A DNA stretch of 64,000 bases from assembly GCA_904374385.1 (NCBI GenBank), contig CAJFGA010000001.1, positions 1 through 64,000 on the forward strand. Reading direction: 5' to 3'. How positions within the stretch are numbered: position 1 is the first letter of the stretch; the number at the start of each line of letters is the position of its first letter. The DNA is from an uncultured Clostridia bacterium (GTDB taxonomy: Bacteria > Bacillota > Clostridia > Christensenellales > Borkfalkiaceae). This document shows positions 25,064 through 33,256 of this stretch, piece by piece. Below the pieces are notes generated by a model. It was given only the letters and a program-made list of their open reading frames with translations, was not told the origin of the DNA and did no database searches. The position numbers and the translations under genes are program-made.

Positions 25064-26683
25064 CTATTGATAGATATCAGGCAAATCGTTGAGGAACAAC
25101 ACGGTGTCACCGGGCTGCAATGTTTCCGACAATATTTTTTGTGCGGCGGCCAGGTCGGGCACGACGGTGAGTTTTTCCGCTTCTCCGCCTGCGGCCAAAT
25201 AACCGCGTTTGACGGCGGTGACGAGGGTTGCCCCCACCAAGATGACAAGATCCAACCCGACGAGCTTTCCGCCGAGGGCGGCGTTTTCTCCCTCTTCCAA
25301 GATACCCAATTCCACGATGCCGGGCGTGACGACAAACTTCCTGCCCGAAAAGGCTTTGAGCGCTTTGACCGCCTCTTCCGCCCCCACTACGTTGGCGTTG
25401 TAGGCGTCATCCAAAATATTGACCCCTCCCGCCGCATAAAGCTGCAGCCTGTGGGGCACATAGTCTAATTTTTCGATGCCTGCGACGATCTCTTCGCGGG
25501 TCAGCCCCAACTTATAGGCGACTGCCGCGGCGAGCGCGATATTGCGCGCATTGTGTTCGCCCAAAAGTTTGCTGTGTACTTTGCTCTCCGCCACGCCGAG
25601 TGCGAGCGTAAAATCGATGCCCCTTTCGGAAAGCACGATTTTATGTGCGCCGCATTCCCCGTGCTCCCCCATGAGCACTTTTTTCAGCTTTGCGGCGGCT
25701 ATATCCAGCTTCTGCGTATTTTCGTCTGCGGCGATAAAGGCATATCCGCCTTCCTTCGTTCCCGCCAAGATCTCTCCCTTTGCGGCGATAACGTTTTCCA
25801 ACGAGCCGAACGTTTCCACATGCTGCGGGCAGATGCCCGTAATGACGCAGTGATCGGGCACGACCATATCGCACAGCGCGGCGATATCGCCCGCGCGACG
25901 CGCGCCAATTTCCGCGATAAAGACGTCATACTCGTTCAAATCGACGTTCTCGATCGCCTTGGCGATGCCGAGAGGCGTATTGTACGACGCAGGCGTAGCG
26001 AAAACCCTGTATTTTTGCGAGAGGAGCGCGGCTATAAAATTTTTGACGCTCGTCTTGCCAAAGCTGCCCGTAATGCCGATCTTAACGCACTCGGCGGCAT
26101 GCAGCTTTTCGCGCGCGGGAATGAGAAATTTTTCATTCTTTGCTTCCGAAAAGGGCGCGTCGACCGCATTGGCGAGGCGCAGCAGAGAGGGCAATAAAAT
26201 GGGCAGAACGGCGAGCGGCAGGTAACGGAGATGGGTCACCAGGTCGATTTTTATCGCATAGGCGAGTGCATTGACGGCCACCACAAGGATTGCCGAGGCA
26301 ATAAAAACACAGATGCATTCGAGCGCATAGATCCGTTTGGCGCGCGCTGTCGAGTCAAGGGGAACTTTGAGCGCCCTTTTATCCGCGTGGCAGTATACGG
26401 CGACAAAGACGGGGAAGGGCAGCAGCGCGATATATGCCGCCCAGCTTTGCGTAAAGGAAAAGACGACGGCAAGCACCGCCGACGCGAGCGCGATGAGAAA
26501 GGCAAGCAGGATAAAGCGGGAATATACCATATTCCCCTTTCGTTTCGTCCATGCGGCGAAGCGCTTTCCGTCATAGCCGGACTGCTGCAGCGCGCCCAGC
26601 ATTTTAAAGGTGCACAGGGGCAAGAGAAGCGCGAGCGCGACGGATATGAGCGCGTATTCCGCGATCGATGCGAGTGTAAACAT
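25064..26683 (-). CDS. murF: Membrane-anchored MurF-type ligase (UDP-MurNAc-tripeptide:D-Ala-D-Ala ligase)
   Basis: 539 residues, about 90 longer than usual MurF. Residues 1-190 contain five to six hydrophobic membrane segments (about 5-25, 56-76, 81-97, 118-143, 153-170) in place of the normal UDP-MurNAc-binding domain 1. The Mur ligase core follows: ATP loop GITGSFGKTSVKN (K210), IAEIGARRAGDIA, NARNIALAAAVAYKLGL and the C-terminal DDAYNANVVGAEEAVKAL typical of MurF. Known: MurF adds D-Ala-D-Ala to the precursor. Adjacent ddl supports the assignment. Inferred: the enzyme is tethered to the inner membrane face, close to MraY. How it binds the UDP-tripeptide without domain 1 is unclear. Confidence 0.85.
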   Translation of the reverse strand: MFTLASIAEYALISVALALLLPLCTFKMLGALQQSGYDGKRFAAWTKRKGNMVYSRFILLAFLIALASAVLAVVFSFTQSWAAYIALLPFPVFVAVYCHADKRALKVPLDSTARAKRIYALECICVFIASAILVVAVNALAYAIKIDLVTHLRYLPLAVLPILLPSLLRLANAVDAPFSEAKNEKFLIPAREKLHAAECVKIGITGSFGKTSVKNFIAALLSQKYRVFATPASYNTPLGIAKAIENVDLNEYDVFIAEIGARRAGDIAALCDMVVPDHCVITGICPQHVETFGSLENVIAAKGEILAGTKEGGYAFIAADENTQKLDIAAAKLKKVLMGEHGECGAHKIVLSERGIDFTLALGVAESKVHSKLLGEHNARNIALAAAVAYKLGLTREEIVAGIEKLDYVPHRLQLYAAGGVNILDDAYNANVVGAEEAVKALKAFSGRKFVVTPGIVELGILEEGENAALGGKLVGLDLVILVGATLVTAVKRGYLAAGGEAEKLTVVPDLAAAQKILSETLQPGDTVLFLNDLPDIYQ

Positions 26684-26709
26684 ATGTCTTTTCCCTCATA
26701 AAGGAAGAT

Positions 26710-27444
26710 TTATCGGAAAAATTCGCGCGCGATCGCATTGAACCGCGCGGGATCTTCGCAAAAACAGAAATGCCCGCATCCGGGCATGACGACGAGCGCC
26801 GAGCCGCGCGTGCCTTGCACGAGTTTTTCCGCCATGCAGAGCGGCGTCGCCGTGTCCTTTTCGCCGAACACATACAGCGTACGGGCACAAATTTTTTCAA
26901 GACACGGCGTAAGATCTTCATTGACGATCTTTTTATAACTTTCGCGCATGACGGGCGAAAGGGTGCGGTATTCTGGCGAACCGAAATTTTTTTCGGCAAA
27001 GCGGGGCGCCAGCTTTTTTGCGATGCGATAGGCGCGCACCCTGCACCGATACGAGAAACCGCGCTGGGGCGGAATGCCCGCGCAGCCGACCAACAGCGCC
27101 CGCGCAAATTGTTTCGGCCGTTCGGACAGCAGTTTGAGCGCAACTCTGCCGCCGAAGGAATGGGCGATGAGCCGCGCGCCTTCGCGGACGCCGAGCTGGG
27201 GCAAAAGGCGTTCGGTAAAGGCGGCATAGTCGCCCACCGACCACGCCTCGGTAAGAGGCGCGCTCTTGCCGAAGCCGATAAAATCGAATGCGGTCACGCG
27301 GTAATATTTTGCAAAATATTTTATCTGGCAGGTAAAACTTTCCTTTGAAGAGAGGTAACCGTGCAGGAAGACGAGGTCTTCCCCTGCCCCCTCTTGCAGG
27401 ACGGATATTTCTTTTCCCTCCGATAAAATGGCGCACCTCCGCAA
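26710..27444 (-). CDS. Alpha/beta hydrolase
   Basis: 244 residues of the alpha/beta-hydrolase fold: oxyanion-loop FLHGYLSSKESF, the nucleophile elbow IAHSFGG with the catalytic Ser, an acidic FGEKDTATP segment and the C-terminal GCGHFCFCEDP with the catalytic His. Known: the family includes esterases, lipases and C-C hydrolases; the substrate is not predictable. No ATG exists near the start. A TTG at 27444 opens the frame given, but a GCGGAGG ribosome site is placed 6 bases before an in-frame ATT at 27429, so the true start is uncertain. It sits between rimI and murF in a tight operon. Confidence 0.82.
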   Translation of the reverse strand: MRRCAILSEGKEISVLQEGAGEDLVFLHGYLSSKESFTCQIKYFAKYYRVTAFDFIGFGKSAPLTEAWSVGDYAAFTERLLPQLGVREGARLIAHSFGGRVALKLLSERPKQFARALLVGCAGIPPQRGFSYRCRVRAYRIAKKLAPRFAEKNFGSPEYRTLSPVMRESYKKIVNEDLTPCLEKICARTLYVFGEKDTATPLCMAEKLVQGTRGSALVVMPGCGHFCFCEDPARFNAIAREFFR

Positions 27445-27473
27445 AGATCCGTGCCCGCGCGCCCAATCGCGCG

Positions 27474-27905
27474 CTATAAAACTTTTTCCATCACGAGCGC
27501 GTCCTCCCCGTCGCCGTAATAGCGGGGGCGGGCATACCTTCCGACGTAACCCGCCTTCAAATACAGCCGCATAGCCGCCGCATTGGAGACGCGCACTTCG
27601 AGAAACATCCTTTTTGCGCCCGCCGAACGGGCACCCTCTTCCAATTGTCGCAGCAGCGCCGCCGCGATTCCGCGCCGGCGGAAACCGCTTTCGACGGCGA
27701 GATCGGCGAGATCTGCCTCTTCTCCCGCTACCATGCAGAAGCCGTAACCGACGACGCTACCCTCCTCTTCCGCTGCCAGCGTCAGGGCACGGTCGTTAAA
27801 AAAGGTATCGGCAAGCATCTGAAAAGTCCAAGGATCGGAAAAACATTTTTTTTCTATTGCGGCGATCGAAAAGATATCTTCGTATACCCATTTGCGATAG
27901 AGCAT
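27474..27905 (-). CDS. rimI: Ribosomal protein S18 alanine N-acetyltransferase-like GNAT protein
   Basis: 143 residues from the ATG at 27905 (GGAGG 8 bases upstream). A second ATG two codons earlier overlaps the tsaB stop as ATGA and is the alternative. The GNAT acetyl-CoA motif is LAVESGFRRRGIAAALLRQL, followed by FLEVRVSNAAAMRLYLKAGY. The tsaE-tsaB-rimI order is the standard context for RimI. Known: RimI acetylates the N-terminal Ala of ribosomal protein S18 in E. coli; in Bacillota the true target is often unproven. Confidence 0.88.
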   Translation of the reverse strand: MLYRKWVYEDIFSIAAIEKKCFSDPWTFQMLADTFFNDRALTLAAEEEGSVVGYGFCMVAGEEADLADLAVESGFRRRGIAAALLRQLEEGARSAGAKRMFLEVRVSNAAAMRLYLKAGYVGRYARPRYYGDGEDALVMEKVL

Positions 27906-27907
27906 GC

Positions 27908-28519
27908 TCATTGCCTCCTGCCTTCCCGCTCCTCTTCCGCCTGACTCTTTTTCAGGTAGAATGCGGAAAGTTCGCCGAAATCGCTTTTCCCCGCCGCGCG
28001 GACCGCCGCCAAAAGCCCCGCCGCGGGATCGGCCTTGCGGTATGGAACGGGCAGAGGAAAATAAGAGCATACCGTATACTCCCGCGCCAGATCGGCGAGC
28101 GCGCCGCCGTCTATGCGCGCGGGTTCACCCAAGATCCGCTTGTCTGCCGCAAAGGTACACACATAATAAAATCCCCTTCCGGCAGGGACCGCCGCCGCCA
28201 GCTTGCCTTCTGCATTATATGCAAGGGTCTGAAAAGATGTTATGCCCAAGGCGGGCTTTTGCACCGCCGCGCAAAAGCCTTTCGCCGCGGAAACGCCGAT
28301 GCGGATGCCCGTAAACGACCCCGGGCCGGTGACTGCGGCAAAAAAATCGCACTCCCTCGGCGCAAGGCCCGCCTTTGCGAGCGTTTCCTCGACGGCGCCC
28401 ATCAGACGCACCGAATGCTGCATGCCGCACTGCGGTTCAAAACAAATCTCCGCCCTGCCGTTCTTCGCGGCGATGACGGTGAGATATTCGTTGGACGTAT
28501 CGATGGCGAGAAAATTCAT
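27908..28519 (-). CDS. tsaB: t6A biosynthesis protein TsaB
   Basis: 203 residues. The N-terminus MNFLAIDTSNEYLTV is the ASKHA-fold opening, and AVTGPGSFTGIRIGVSAAKG is the TsaB signature. Length is typical for Gram-positive TsaB. Known: TsaB is the inactive TsaD paralogue that forms a heterodimer with TsaD and scaffolds the TsaE interaction. The ATG overlaps the tsaE stop by four bases (ATGA), so the two are translationally coupled; rimI follows directly. Confidence 0.95.
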   Translation of the reverse strand: MNFLAIDTSNEYLTVIAAKNGRAEICFEPQCGMQHSVRLMGAVEETLAKAGLAPRECDFFAAVTGPGSFTGIRIGVSAAKGFCAAVQKPALGITSFQTLAYNAEGKLAAAVPAGRGFYYVCTFAADKRILGEPARIDGGALADLAREYTVCSYFPLPVPYRKADPAAGLLAAVRAAGKSDFGELSAFYLKKSQAEEEREGRRQ

Positions 28520-28911
28520 GGCGCTACGATCTCCCTTTCCTTTTCTCCGCGCTTCAAAATGCGCACGACTTTGCAGCGCTCCGGCAGAACGTCGGCAATG
28601 TTCTGCGGCCATTCGACCACGCAGACGCCGCCCGCATAAAAGTAATCGCACAGGCCGAGCGCCTCCGCCTGCGCGCCGTTTTTAAGGCGATAACAGTCAT
28701 AATGGTATAAAACGCCGCCATAGTCGTTCATATAGGCGTAAGTGGGGCTTGTGATCTCGTCCTCTATGCCCAAGCCTTGGGCGAGCCCCTTGACAAATAT
28801 CGTCTTGCCCGCACCCATTTCGCCCTCTAACAGGACGACGTCGCCTGGCACGAGCGTCTTGGCATATTCTTTTGCAAAATCGATCGTTTCGCGTTCGCTA
28901 TTCGAGATCAT
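28516..28911 (-). CDS. tsaE: t6A biosynthesis ATPase TsaE
   Basis: 131 residues from the ATG at 28911, with GGAAGG 5 bases upstream. The P-loop is GEMGAGKTIFVKGLAQGLG, followed by SPTYAYMNDYGGVLYHYDCYRL, which contains the conserved T-Y and D-x-Y-R motifs, and VVEWPQNIADVLP (the VEWP motif). Known: TsaE binds TsaBD and uses ATP to reset the t6A synthase cycle. It is the first gene of the operon running to ddl. Confidence 0.95.
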   Translation of the reverse strand: MISNSERETIDFAKEYAKTLVPGDVVLLEGEMGAGKTIFVKGLAQGLGIEDEITSPTYAYMNDYGGVLYHYDCYRLKNGAQAEALGLCDYFYAGGVCVVEWPQNIADVLPERCKVVRILKRGEKEREIVAP

Positions 28912-28985
28912 GACAGCCTTCCCAAAAATAAAAGAGGCGCTTTGAACACCTCTTTCATTATAATATAACCGCCGCAATTTTGCAA

Positions 28986-29696
28986 TTAAAACTTATCCAA
29001 AAGGCGCGAAATTCTCTTATAAGCGAGCAAAGTGATGCCCGAAGCGAGCAGACACCGCAGCAGATTAAAGGGCAAAACGGACAGCGGCAGGTAATACGAA
29101 TAGAAATTTTCCGCCGTGCATGCGGGGAACAGCCCCGTGAGCATGCCCGCGATCGCATCGATACCGCCGAACATCTCCGCATAGGCGGGAATGATGATGA
29201 AGCGGTTCGTCAGCAGAGAGATGCCCGTAGAACAGAGCGTTCCCACTGCGAGCGCGACCAGCGCCCCCTTAAACGAGCGATGATATTTGTAGATCAGCCC
29301 GGCGGGTACGACGAGCGTCAGACCGCAAAAGAGATCGGAAAGATCCCCCACAAACCCGGACGAGGTCCCCTGAATGAGCAGCTTTAAGAGCAGTTTTACG
29401 ACGACGATGACACTGCCCGCCACCGGCCCGAGCGCAAACGTACCGATCAGAGCCGGAATGTCCGCCAAGTTCAGCTCTAAAAAGGAAGGAAAAATAAAGG
29501 GAAGCGGAATGCGGATAAGCTGCAATACCGTTGCGAGCGCGGCAAACATGGCGATCTTTGCCAAGTTAGAAGCGGAAAAAAACTTCTTTTTTTTCCCCGC
29601 TTTGAGCATCTGATCATGCGGCTCTGCCGCACCGCCCTGCGCGGTTACGGCGGTCTGTTTTTGTTCCGCCGAGGCGGAAACGCCCTCTTCTTTCAT
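28986..29696 (-). CDS. ribU: Riboflavin ECF transporter substrate-binding component RibU
   Basis: 236 residues from the ATG at 29696 (GAGGTG 9 bases upstream). Residues 1-45 are a polar extension, then about six membrane helices follow from ASNLAKIAMFAALATVLQL to the C-terminus. The segment LELNLADIPALIGTFALGPVAG is characteristic of ECF S-components. The FMN riboswitch directly upstream gives the specificity: riboflavin uptake. Known: RibU works with the shared EcfA/A'/T energising module, which is encoded elsewhere. It is repressed when cellular FMN is high. Confidence 0.93.
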   Translation of the reverse strand: MKEEGVSASAEQKQTAVTAQGGAAEPHDQMLKAGKKKKFFSASNLAKIAMFAALATVLQLIRIPLPFIFPSFLELNLADIPALIGTFALGPVAGSVIVVVKLLLKLLIQGTSSGFVGDLSDLFCGLTLVVPAGLIYKYHRSFKGALVALAVGTLCSTGISLLTNRFIIIPAYAEMFGGIDAIAGMLTGLFPACTAENFYSYYLPLSVLPFNLLRCLLASGITLLAYKRISRLLDKF

Positions 29697-29730
29697 ACTA
29701 AAACACCTCGAAAAATATTTTCCAAGGGGT

Positions 29731-29760
29731 GAAAGAAAACCCCGCAATCGACTTGCGGGG
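29731..29760 (-). terminator. Expression-platform terminator of the FMN riboswitch
   Basis: In the leftward transcript CCCCGCAA (29760-29753) pairs with TTGCGGGG (29747-29740), followed by UUUUCUUUC. It lies between the aptamer and the ribU ribosome site, as expected for FMN-induced termination. Confidence 0.85.
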
Positions 29761-29812
29761 CATATTTTTGAATATTTTTGCACGCATTCCTGCGCGCGCG
29801 AATTTTCAAAAA

Positions 29813-29930
29813 CATTCTTTTCTCATCCGGACTATACCGTCGGTACGGGATTTGCACCCGTTCAGAGGCCTTGCAGGCCTGTCGCAGACTGTCACTGCCG
29901 GTGGGGAATCGCACCCCGCCCCAAAGAATC
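29813..29930 (-). ncRNA. FMN riboswitch (RFN element)
   Basis: The minus-strand transcript carries the conserved blocks GGGGCGGGGTGCGATTCCCC, ACCGGCAGTGAC, AGTCTGCGAC, GTGCAAATCCCGTACCGAC and GGTATAGTCCGGATGAGA. The P1 closing stem is formed by ATTCTTT at the 5' end and AAAGAAT at the 3' end. Known: the aptamer binds FMN and turns off riboflavin synthesis or transport genes. A terminator hairpin and ribU follow. Confidence 0.97.
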
Positions 29931-29993
29931 GTTTGAAATTAGCTGTATTATAATATATGCGCGGCAAAATGTCAAATAAATCGGACAGATATT

Positions 29994-30524
29994 TTACACT
30001 GCGCGCGGAGATCCCGCAGGAACCGCAACGCGCAACGAATTTTTCAGGCGGGATGCCGCGATCCCTTTGAGCGCGATGGAGGCGATCAAAAGGAAAAACA
30101 CCAGCGCCGCCAGGCACAGGCAGATCATGATGCCATACGCGGAAGACGCCGCCAATGCGGTGAAAAAGCCCATGGCGCTGAACAATATCAAATAAATGAT
30201 CGGGCAGATCATCGAGGAATGGATACGGCTGACGGTAAGAACGTCGGTACCGCCATTACGGACGATTTTGCGCATACGCAGGCCGACGATCAGCTCAAGA
30301 ATGCTAAAAACGACGACGCCCGCCAACACGAAAATCGCCATCAGCAACGCGAGAAGCAGAAGAAACCCGACCCCCACGGCTATGGCATAATCGTCGATCG
30401 GTTCGGGATCATATCCGAACACAAAAAAGACAAGTACGCAGACTGTAAAAAGGATACCTGCCATAAAGGCGATTATATCCACCCAGCCGCTGCTGCGCAG
30501 CGGTCGGCGAAAATCTTTATCCAT
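29994..30524 (-). CDS. Uncharacterised four-span membrane protein
   Basis: 176 residues from the second of two adjacent ATG codons (GGAGG 5 bases upstream; the first ATG, 30527, is nearly as good). After a basic N-terminus there are four membrane segments (about 15-38, 50-80, 105-130, 135-160). It resembles no family I can name and has no catalytic motif. The hydrophilic segment between spans 2 and 3 is basic and short. It stands alone between the FMN riboswitch and the DUF2188-type gene, without obvious operon partners. Confidence 0.65.
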   Translation of the reverse strand: MDKDFRRPLRSSGWVDIIAFMAGILFTVCVLVFFVFGYDPEPIDDYAIAVGVGFLLLLALLMAIFVLAGVVVFSILELIVGLRMRKIVRNGGTDVLTVSRIHSSMICPIIYLILFSAMGFFTALAASSAYGIMICLCLAALVFFLLIASIALKGIAASRLKNSLRVAVPAGSPRAV

Positions 30525-30713
30525 CATTCCCTCCACCGTAAAATTCACATATATTATAACAAATGCAAAAAGAAATGTCAATATTCTTCTTTTTGCCGGC
30601 AATGTACGCACAATCATTCGAAAGAAACGGCGGGCTCTCTCCTTGCCTTCCCCGTTGGGGGAAAAACTCCCATATTTATCCTTTTGCCCCGTCGGGGGGG
30701 ACTAGATACAAAA

Positions 30714-30739
30714 GCCCTCCCCGGACTTGCGGGGAGGGC
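30714..30739 (-). terminator. Terminator after the DUF2188-type gene
   Basis: GCCCTCCCC (30714-30722) pairs with GGGGAGGGC (30731-30739). For leftward transcription it is followed by UUUUGU. It ends the glyA operon. Confidence 0.75.
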
Positions 30740-30745
30740 AAAAGC

Positions 30746-31186
30746 TCAATACCTTTGTTTACGGATGCTGCCGTCTTTTTTATGGATGGTGATGCTGCCG
30801 TTTTGATTGGCGGCGAGCTTTTTCGCATACGCGATGGCCTCTTCCTGCGTATCGAACAACTTGATCGCCTTTTCGCCCTTGGCAAATTTTACCTGCCATT
30901 TGCCATCCTGCCGATGCACGATATGGTAGTTTTTGGATGCGGGCTTCGCCTTCTGCTCTGCAACTGCAGGGCCGGCTGTTTCTGCAGGCTTTGCCTTGCT
31001 TTCGTTCGCCTGCGCCTGTACTTTTGCGGGCTGCGCGGCAGGCTTATCCGTCTCCACAGCCGAAGCCGTTTTTCCCTTCTTTTTCGCCTCTTTTGCAGCT
31101 ATTTTTGCCTGCTTGGCGGCAAGTTTTTCCTCTTTCTTTTTGGCCTTAGCTTCCGCTTTTGCCTTTTTTGCTTCTTCTTTCGTCAT
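30746..31186 (-). CDS. Lys/Ala-rich protein with C-terminal DUF2188 domain
   Basis: 146 residues in two parts. Residues 1-85 are a low-complexity helix rich in Lys, Ala and Glu (TKEEAKKAKAEAKAKKK and so on), similar to histone H1-like tails. Residues 86-146 match the small DUF2188 fold: YHIVHRQDGKWQVKFAKGEK, FDTQEEAIAYAKKLA and a terminal ITIHKKDGSIRKQ. Known: DUF2188 proteins have no proven function. The basic tail suggests nucleic-acid or ribosome binding; this is inference. It is 12 bases after glyA and presumably co-transcribed. Confidence 0.78.
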   Translation of the reverse strand: MTKEEAKKAKAEAKAKKKEEKLAAKQAKIAAKEAKKKGKTASAVETDKPAAQPAKVQAQANESKAKPAETAGPAVAEQKAKPASKNYHIVHRQDGKWQVKFAKGEKAIKLFDTQEEAIAYAKKLAANQNGSITIHKKDGSIRKQRY

Positions 31187-31198
31187 GACAGCACCTCC

Positions 31199-32449
31199 TT
31201 ACATGACATCGTTCGCATAGAGAGGATATTTTTCGCACAGCTTTTTGACCTCTGCGCGCACGGCATCGAAAGCATCCTCCCTTTCGGCAATAATTTTGGA
31301 AATGAGGCGGGCGATCAGGCGGGCATCCTCCTCCTTAAACCCGCGCGAGGTGATGCTCGGCGTACCGATGCGTATGCCGCTGGTGACAAAGGGGCTGGTC
31401 GTTTCAAAGGGGATGGTATTTTTGTTGACGGTGATATTTACCTCGTCGAGCATCTTTTCCAACTCTTTGCCCGTCATATTTTTGTCGCGCAGATCCACGA
31501 GCATAAGGTGATTGTCGGTACCGCCCGATACGAGACGCACACCGCACTTGGTAAATTCATCTGCCATCGCCGCCGCATTTTTCACCACCTGCCGCTGGTA
31601 TTCCTTAAACGCGGGGGAAAGCGCCTCTTTGAAGGCGACCGCCTTGCCCGCAATGACGTGCATGAGCGGCCCGCCCTGCATGCCGGGGAAAACAGCCTTG
31701 TCGATCGCCTTGGCATACTGCTCTTTGCACATGATCACGCCGCCGCGGGGCCCCCTAAGCGTCTTGTGCGTGGTGGTGGTCACGATGTCGGCATACGGCA
31801 CGGGGGAAGGATGCAGCCCCGCCGCGACGAGGCCGGCGATATGCGCGATGTCGACCATAAGGTAAGCGCCGACTTTATCCGCAATTTCTCGCAATTTTGC
31901 AAAATCTATGATGCGCGGATATGCCGAAGCGCCCGCAACGATCATTTTAGGCTTGTTTTCGAGGGCAATTTTTTCGAGTTCCGCATAGTCGATGCGCTCA
32001 TCCGTTTCGGAGACGCCGTACGGCACGATCTTAAAATATTTGCCCGAAATATTGACGGGCGATCCGTGCGTCAAATGTCCGCCGTGCGAAAGGTTCATTC
32101 CCAAAATAGTGTCGCCGGGGGTCAACAGCGCGAAATATACGGCGGTATTCGCCTGCGCGCCGCTGTGCGGCTGAACGTTGGCGTGATCGCACCCGAAAAG
32201 CTGCTTGCAGCGTTCGATGGCAAGATTCTCGACGATATCTACATACTGGCAGCCGCCATAATAGCGCTTGCCGGGCAAACCCTCCGCATATTTGTTGGTC
32301 AGGTGCGAACCGACCGCCGCCATCACTGCGGGGGACACGAAATTTTCGCTCGCGATCAGCTCTATGTTGTTCCTCTGGCGGGACAGTTCGAGGTTCATTG
32401 CCTCGAACACTTCGGGATCGGCGTTCTTGATTGTGGTAAGATCGATCAT
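31199..32449 (-). CDS. glyA: Serine hydroxymethyltransferase
   Basis: 416 residues, full length. The family signature [13 protein letters not shown], the glycine-rich [12 protein letters not shown] and the PLP-lysine segment [16 protein letters not shown] are all present. Known: a PLP enzyme that interconverts serine and glycine while charging tetrahydrofolate to 5,10-methylene-THF. That product is the one-carbon donor used by TrmFO, encoded 5 kb away. A TTGTAA-N17-TATAAT promoter and a GGAGAAAATGCC start context precede it. Confidence 0.97.
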   Translation of the reverse strand: MIDLTTIKNADPEVFEAMNLELSRQRNNIELIASENFVSPAVMAAVGSHLTNKYAEGLPGKRYYGGCQYVDIVENLAIERCKQLFGCDHANVQPHSGAQANTAVYFALLTPGDTILGMNLSHGGHLTHGSPVNISGKYFKIVPYGVSETDERIDYAELEKIALENKPKMIVAGASAYPRIIDFAKLREIADKVGAYLMVDIAHIAGLVAAGLHPSPVPYADIVTTTTHKTLRGPRGGVIMCKEQYAKAIDKAVFPGMQGGPLMHVIAGKAVAFKEALSPAFKEYQRQVVKNAAAMADEFTKCGVRLVSGGTDNHLMLVDLRDKNMTGKELEKMLDEVNITVNKNTIPFETTSPFVTSGIRIGTPSITSRGFKEEDARLIARLISKIIAEREDAFDAVRAEVKKLCEKYPLYANDVM

Positions 32450-32485
32450 GGCATTTTCTCCGTTGTGTTTTTATTTTACCCGTCT

Positions 32486-32514
32486 ATTATAGCGCAATTT
32501 TACTTTTTTTACAA
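32486..32514 (-). promoter_or_regulatory. Predicted promoter of glyA
   Basis: TTGTAA (32514-32509) and TATAAT (32491-32486) on the minus strand, 17 bases apart. Confidence 0.6.
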
Positions 32515-32525
32515 GAAAAATGAAA

Positions 32526-32554
32526 GCGGCCCGCAAGATTTTCTTGCGGGCCGC
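32526..32554 (-). terminator. Terminator of the 177-aa membrane protein gene
   Basis: A perfect 13-bp stem, GCGGCCCGCAAGA with its complement and a TTT loop, is followed on the leftward transcript by a U-rich tract. It lies 13 bases past the stop codon. Confidence 0.82.
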
Positions 32555-32567
32555 CCATTTACACTCT

Positions 32568-33101
32568 TTACTGCTGCGGCAACGCCTGTTCCGCCGATGC
32601 CTGTGCAGCTGCGGGCTTTTGCCCGTCGCTGTGTTCCTTCAGTTCAGTCAGCTTTTTCAGTGCATCTTCCGTATCGGTAATATCCTGCACGAGCAGGGTC
32701 TGATTGCCGACGTGAAGCTGCAAAGTTTTGTTGCGCTGCAATGTGATCGAACGCGCATGGCTGAAACCTTTTTTGTTTTCCAAAAGGCTGACCTCGCCCA
32801 ATTCGTTGACGGGAGCATCTACATACTGCCACTTATAATAAACATAAAGTTTGCCGTCTTCCGCATAGATGAACTCCTGCGGGGAATTGTTGAGGCGGGC
32901 ACCGTAAATAAACACATAAATATCCAGCTCTAAGCATGCGACCGCCAAAACCGTGAACACGATGGCGGGCACATTCGCCTGCCCCACGGCAAACTGCCAA
33001 ATGCTTAAACCCAAAATGACCGCGATCAGCGCAGCCACGATCGCCCCGCCGATAAAATAGGGCTTAGCGCTCCGCCTGACGGCGATAACCTGTTTTGCCA
33101 T
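32568..33101 (-). CDS. Two-span membrane protein with PH-like C-terminal domain (paralogue 1)
   Basis: 177 residues. It opens KQVIAVRRSAKPYF, followed by membrane spans at about 14-36 and 43-65. A beta-rich soluble region of about 85 residues ends in an amphipathic helix (DTEDALKKLTEL), the usual bacterial PH-domain order. The last 25 residues are Ala/Gln-rich and disordered. The next gene upstream encodes a protein of the same layout with the opening REVIAVKRGAAK, so they are tandem paralogues. AAGGAG precedes the ATG by 8 bases. Function unknown; membrane-stress or localisation roles are guesses. Confidence 0.7.
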   Translation of the reverse strand: MAKQVIAVRRSAKPYFIGGAIVAALIAVILGLSIWQFAVGQANVPAIVFTVLAVACLELDIYVFIYGARLNNSPQEFIYAEDGKLYVYYKWQYVDAPVNELGEVSLLENKKGFSHARSITLQRNKTLQLHVGNQTLLVQDITDTEDALKKLTELKEHSDGQKPAAAQASAEQALPQQ

Positions 33102-33256
33102 ACATCTTTCTCCTTCCCTGTTTTATTTATCTGTATTATATCATATTTGACAACAAAAGAAAACCGTTACAAGGCAAAAAATGTAAATTTTCTTTAATTT
33201 TATTTAAAAATTAAGCCAAACGGAGCAACGCACGGCCGCGCCGTGGCTTTCCTTTC

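Noticed and set aside
30563-32680. 705-codon plus-strand open frame antisense to the DUF2188-type gene and glyA
   Set aside because: glyA on the other strand is unmistakable; the antisense product has no recognisable domain and no start signal.
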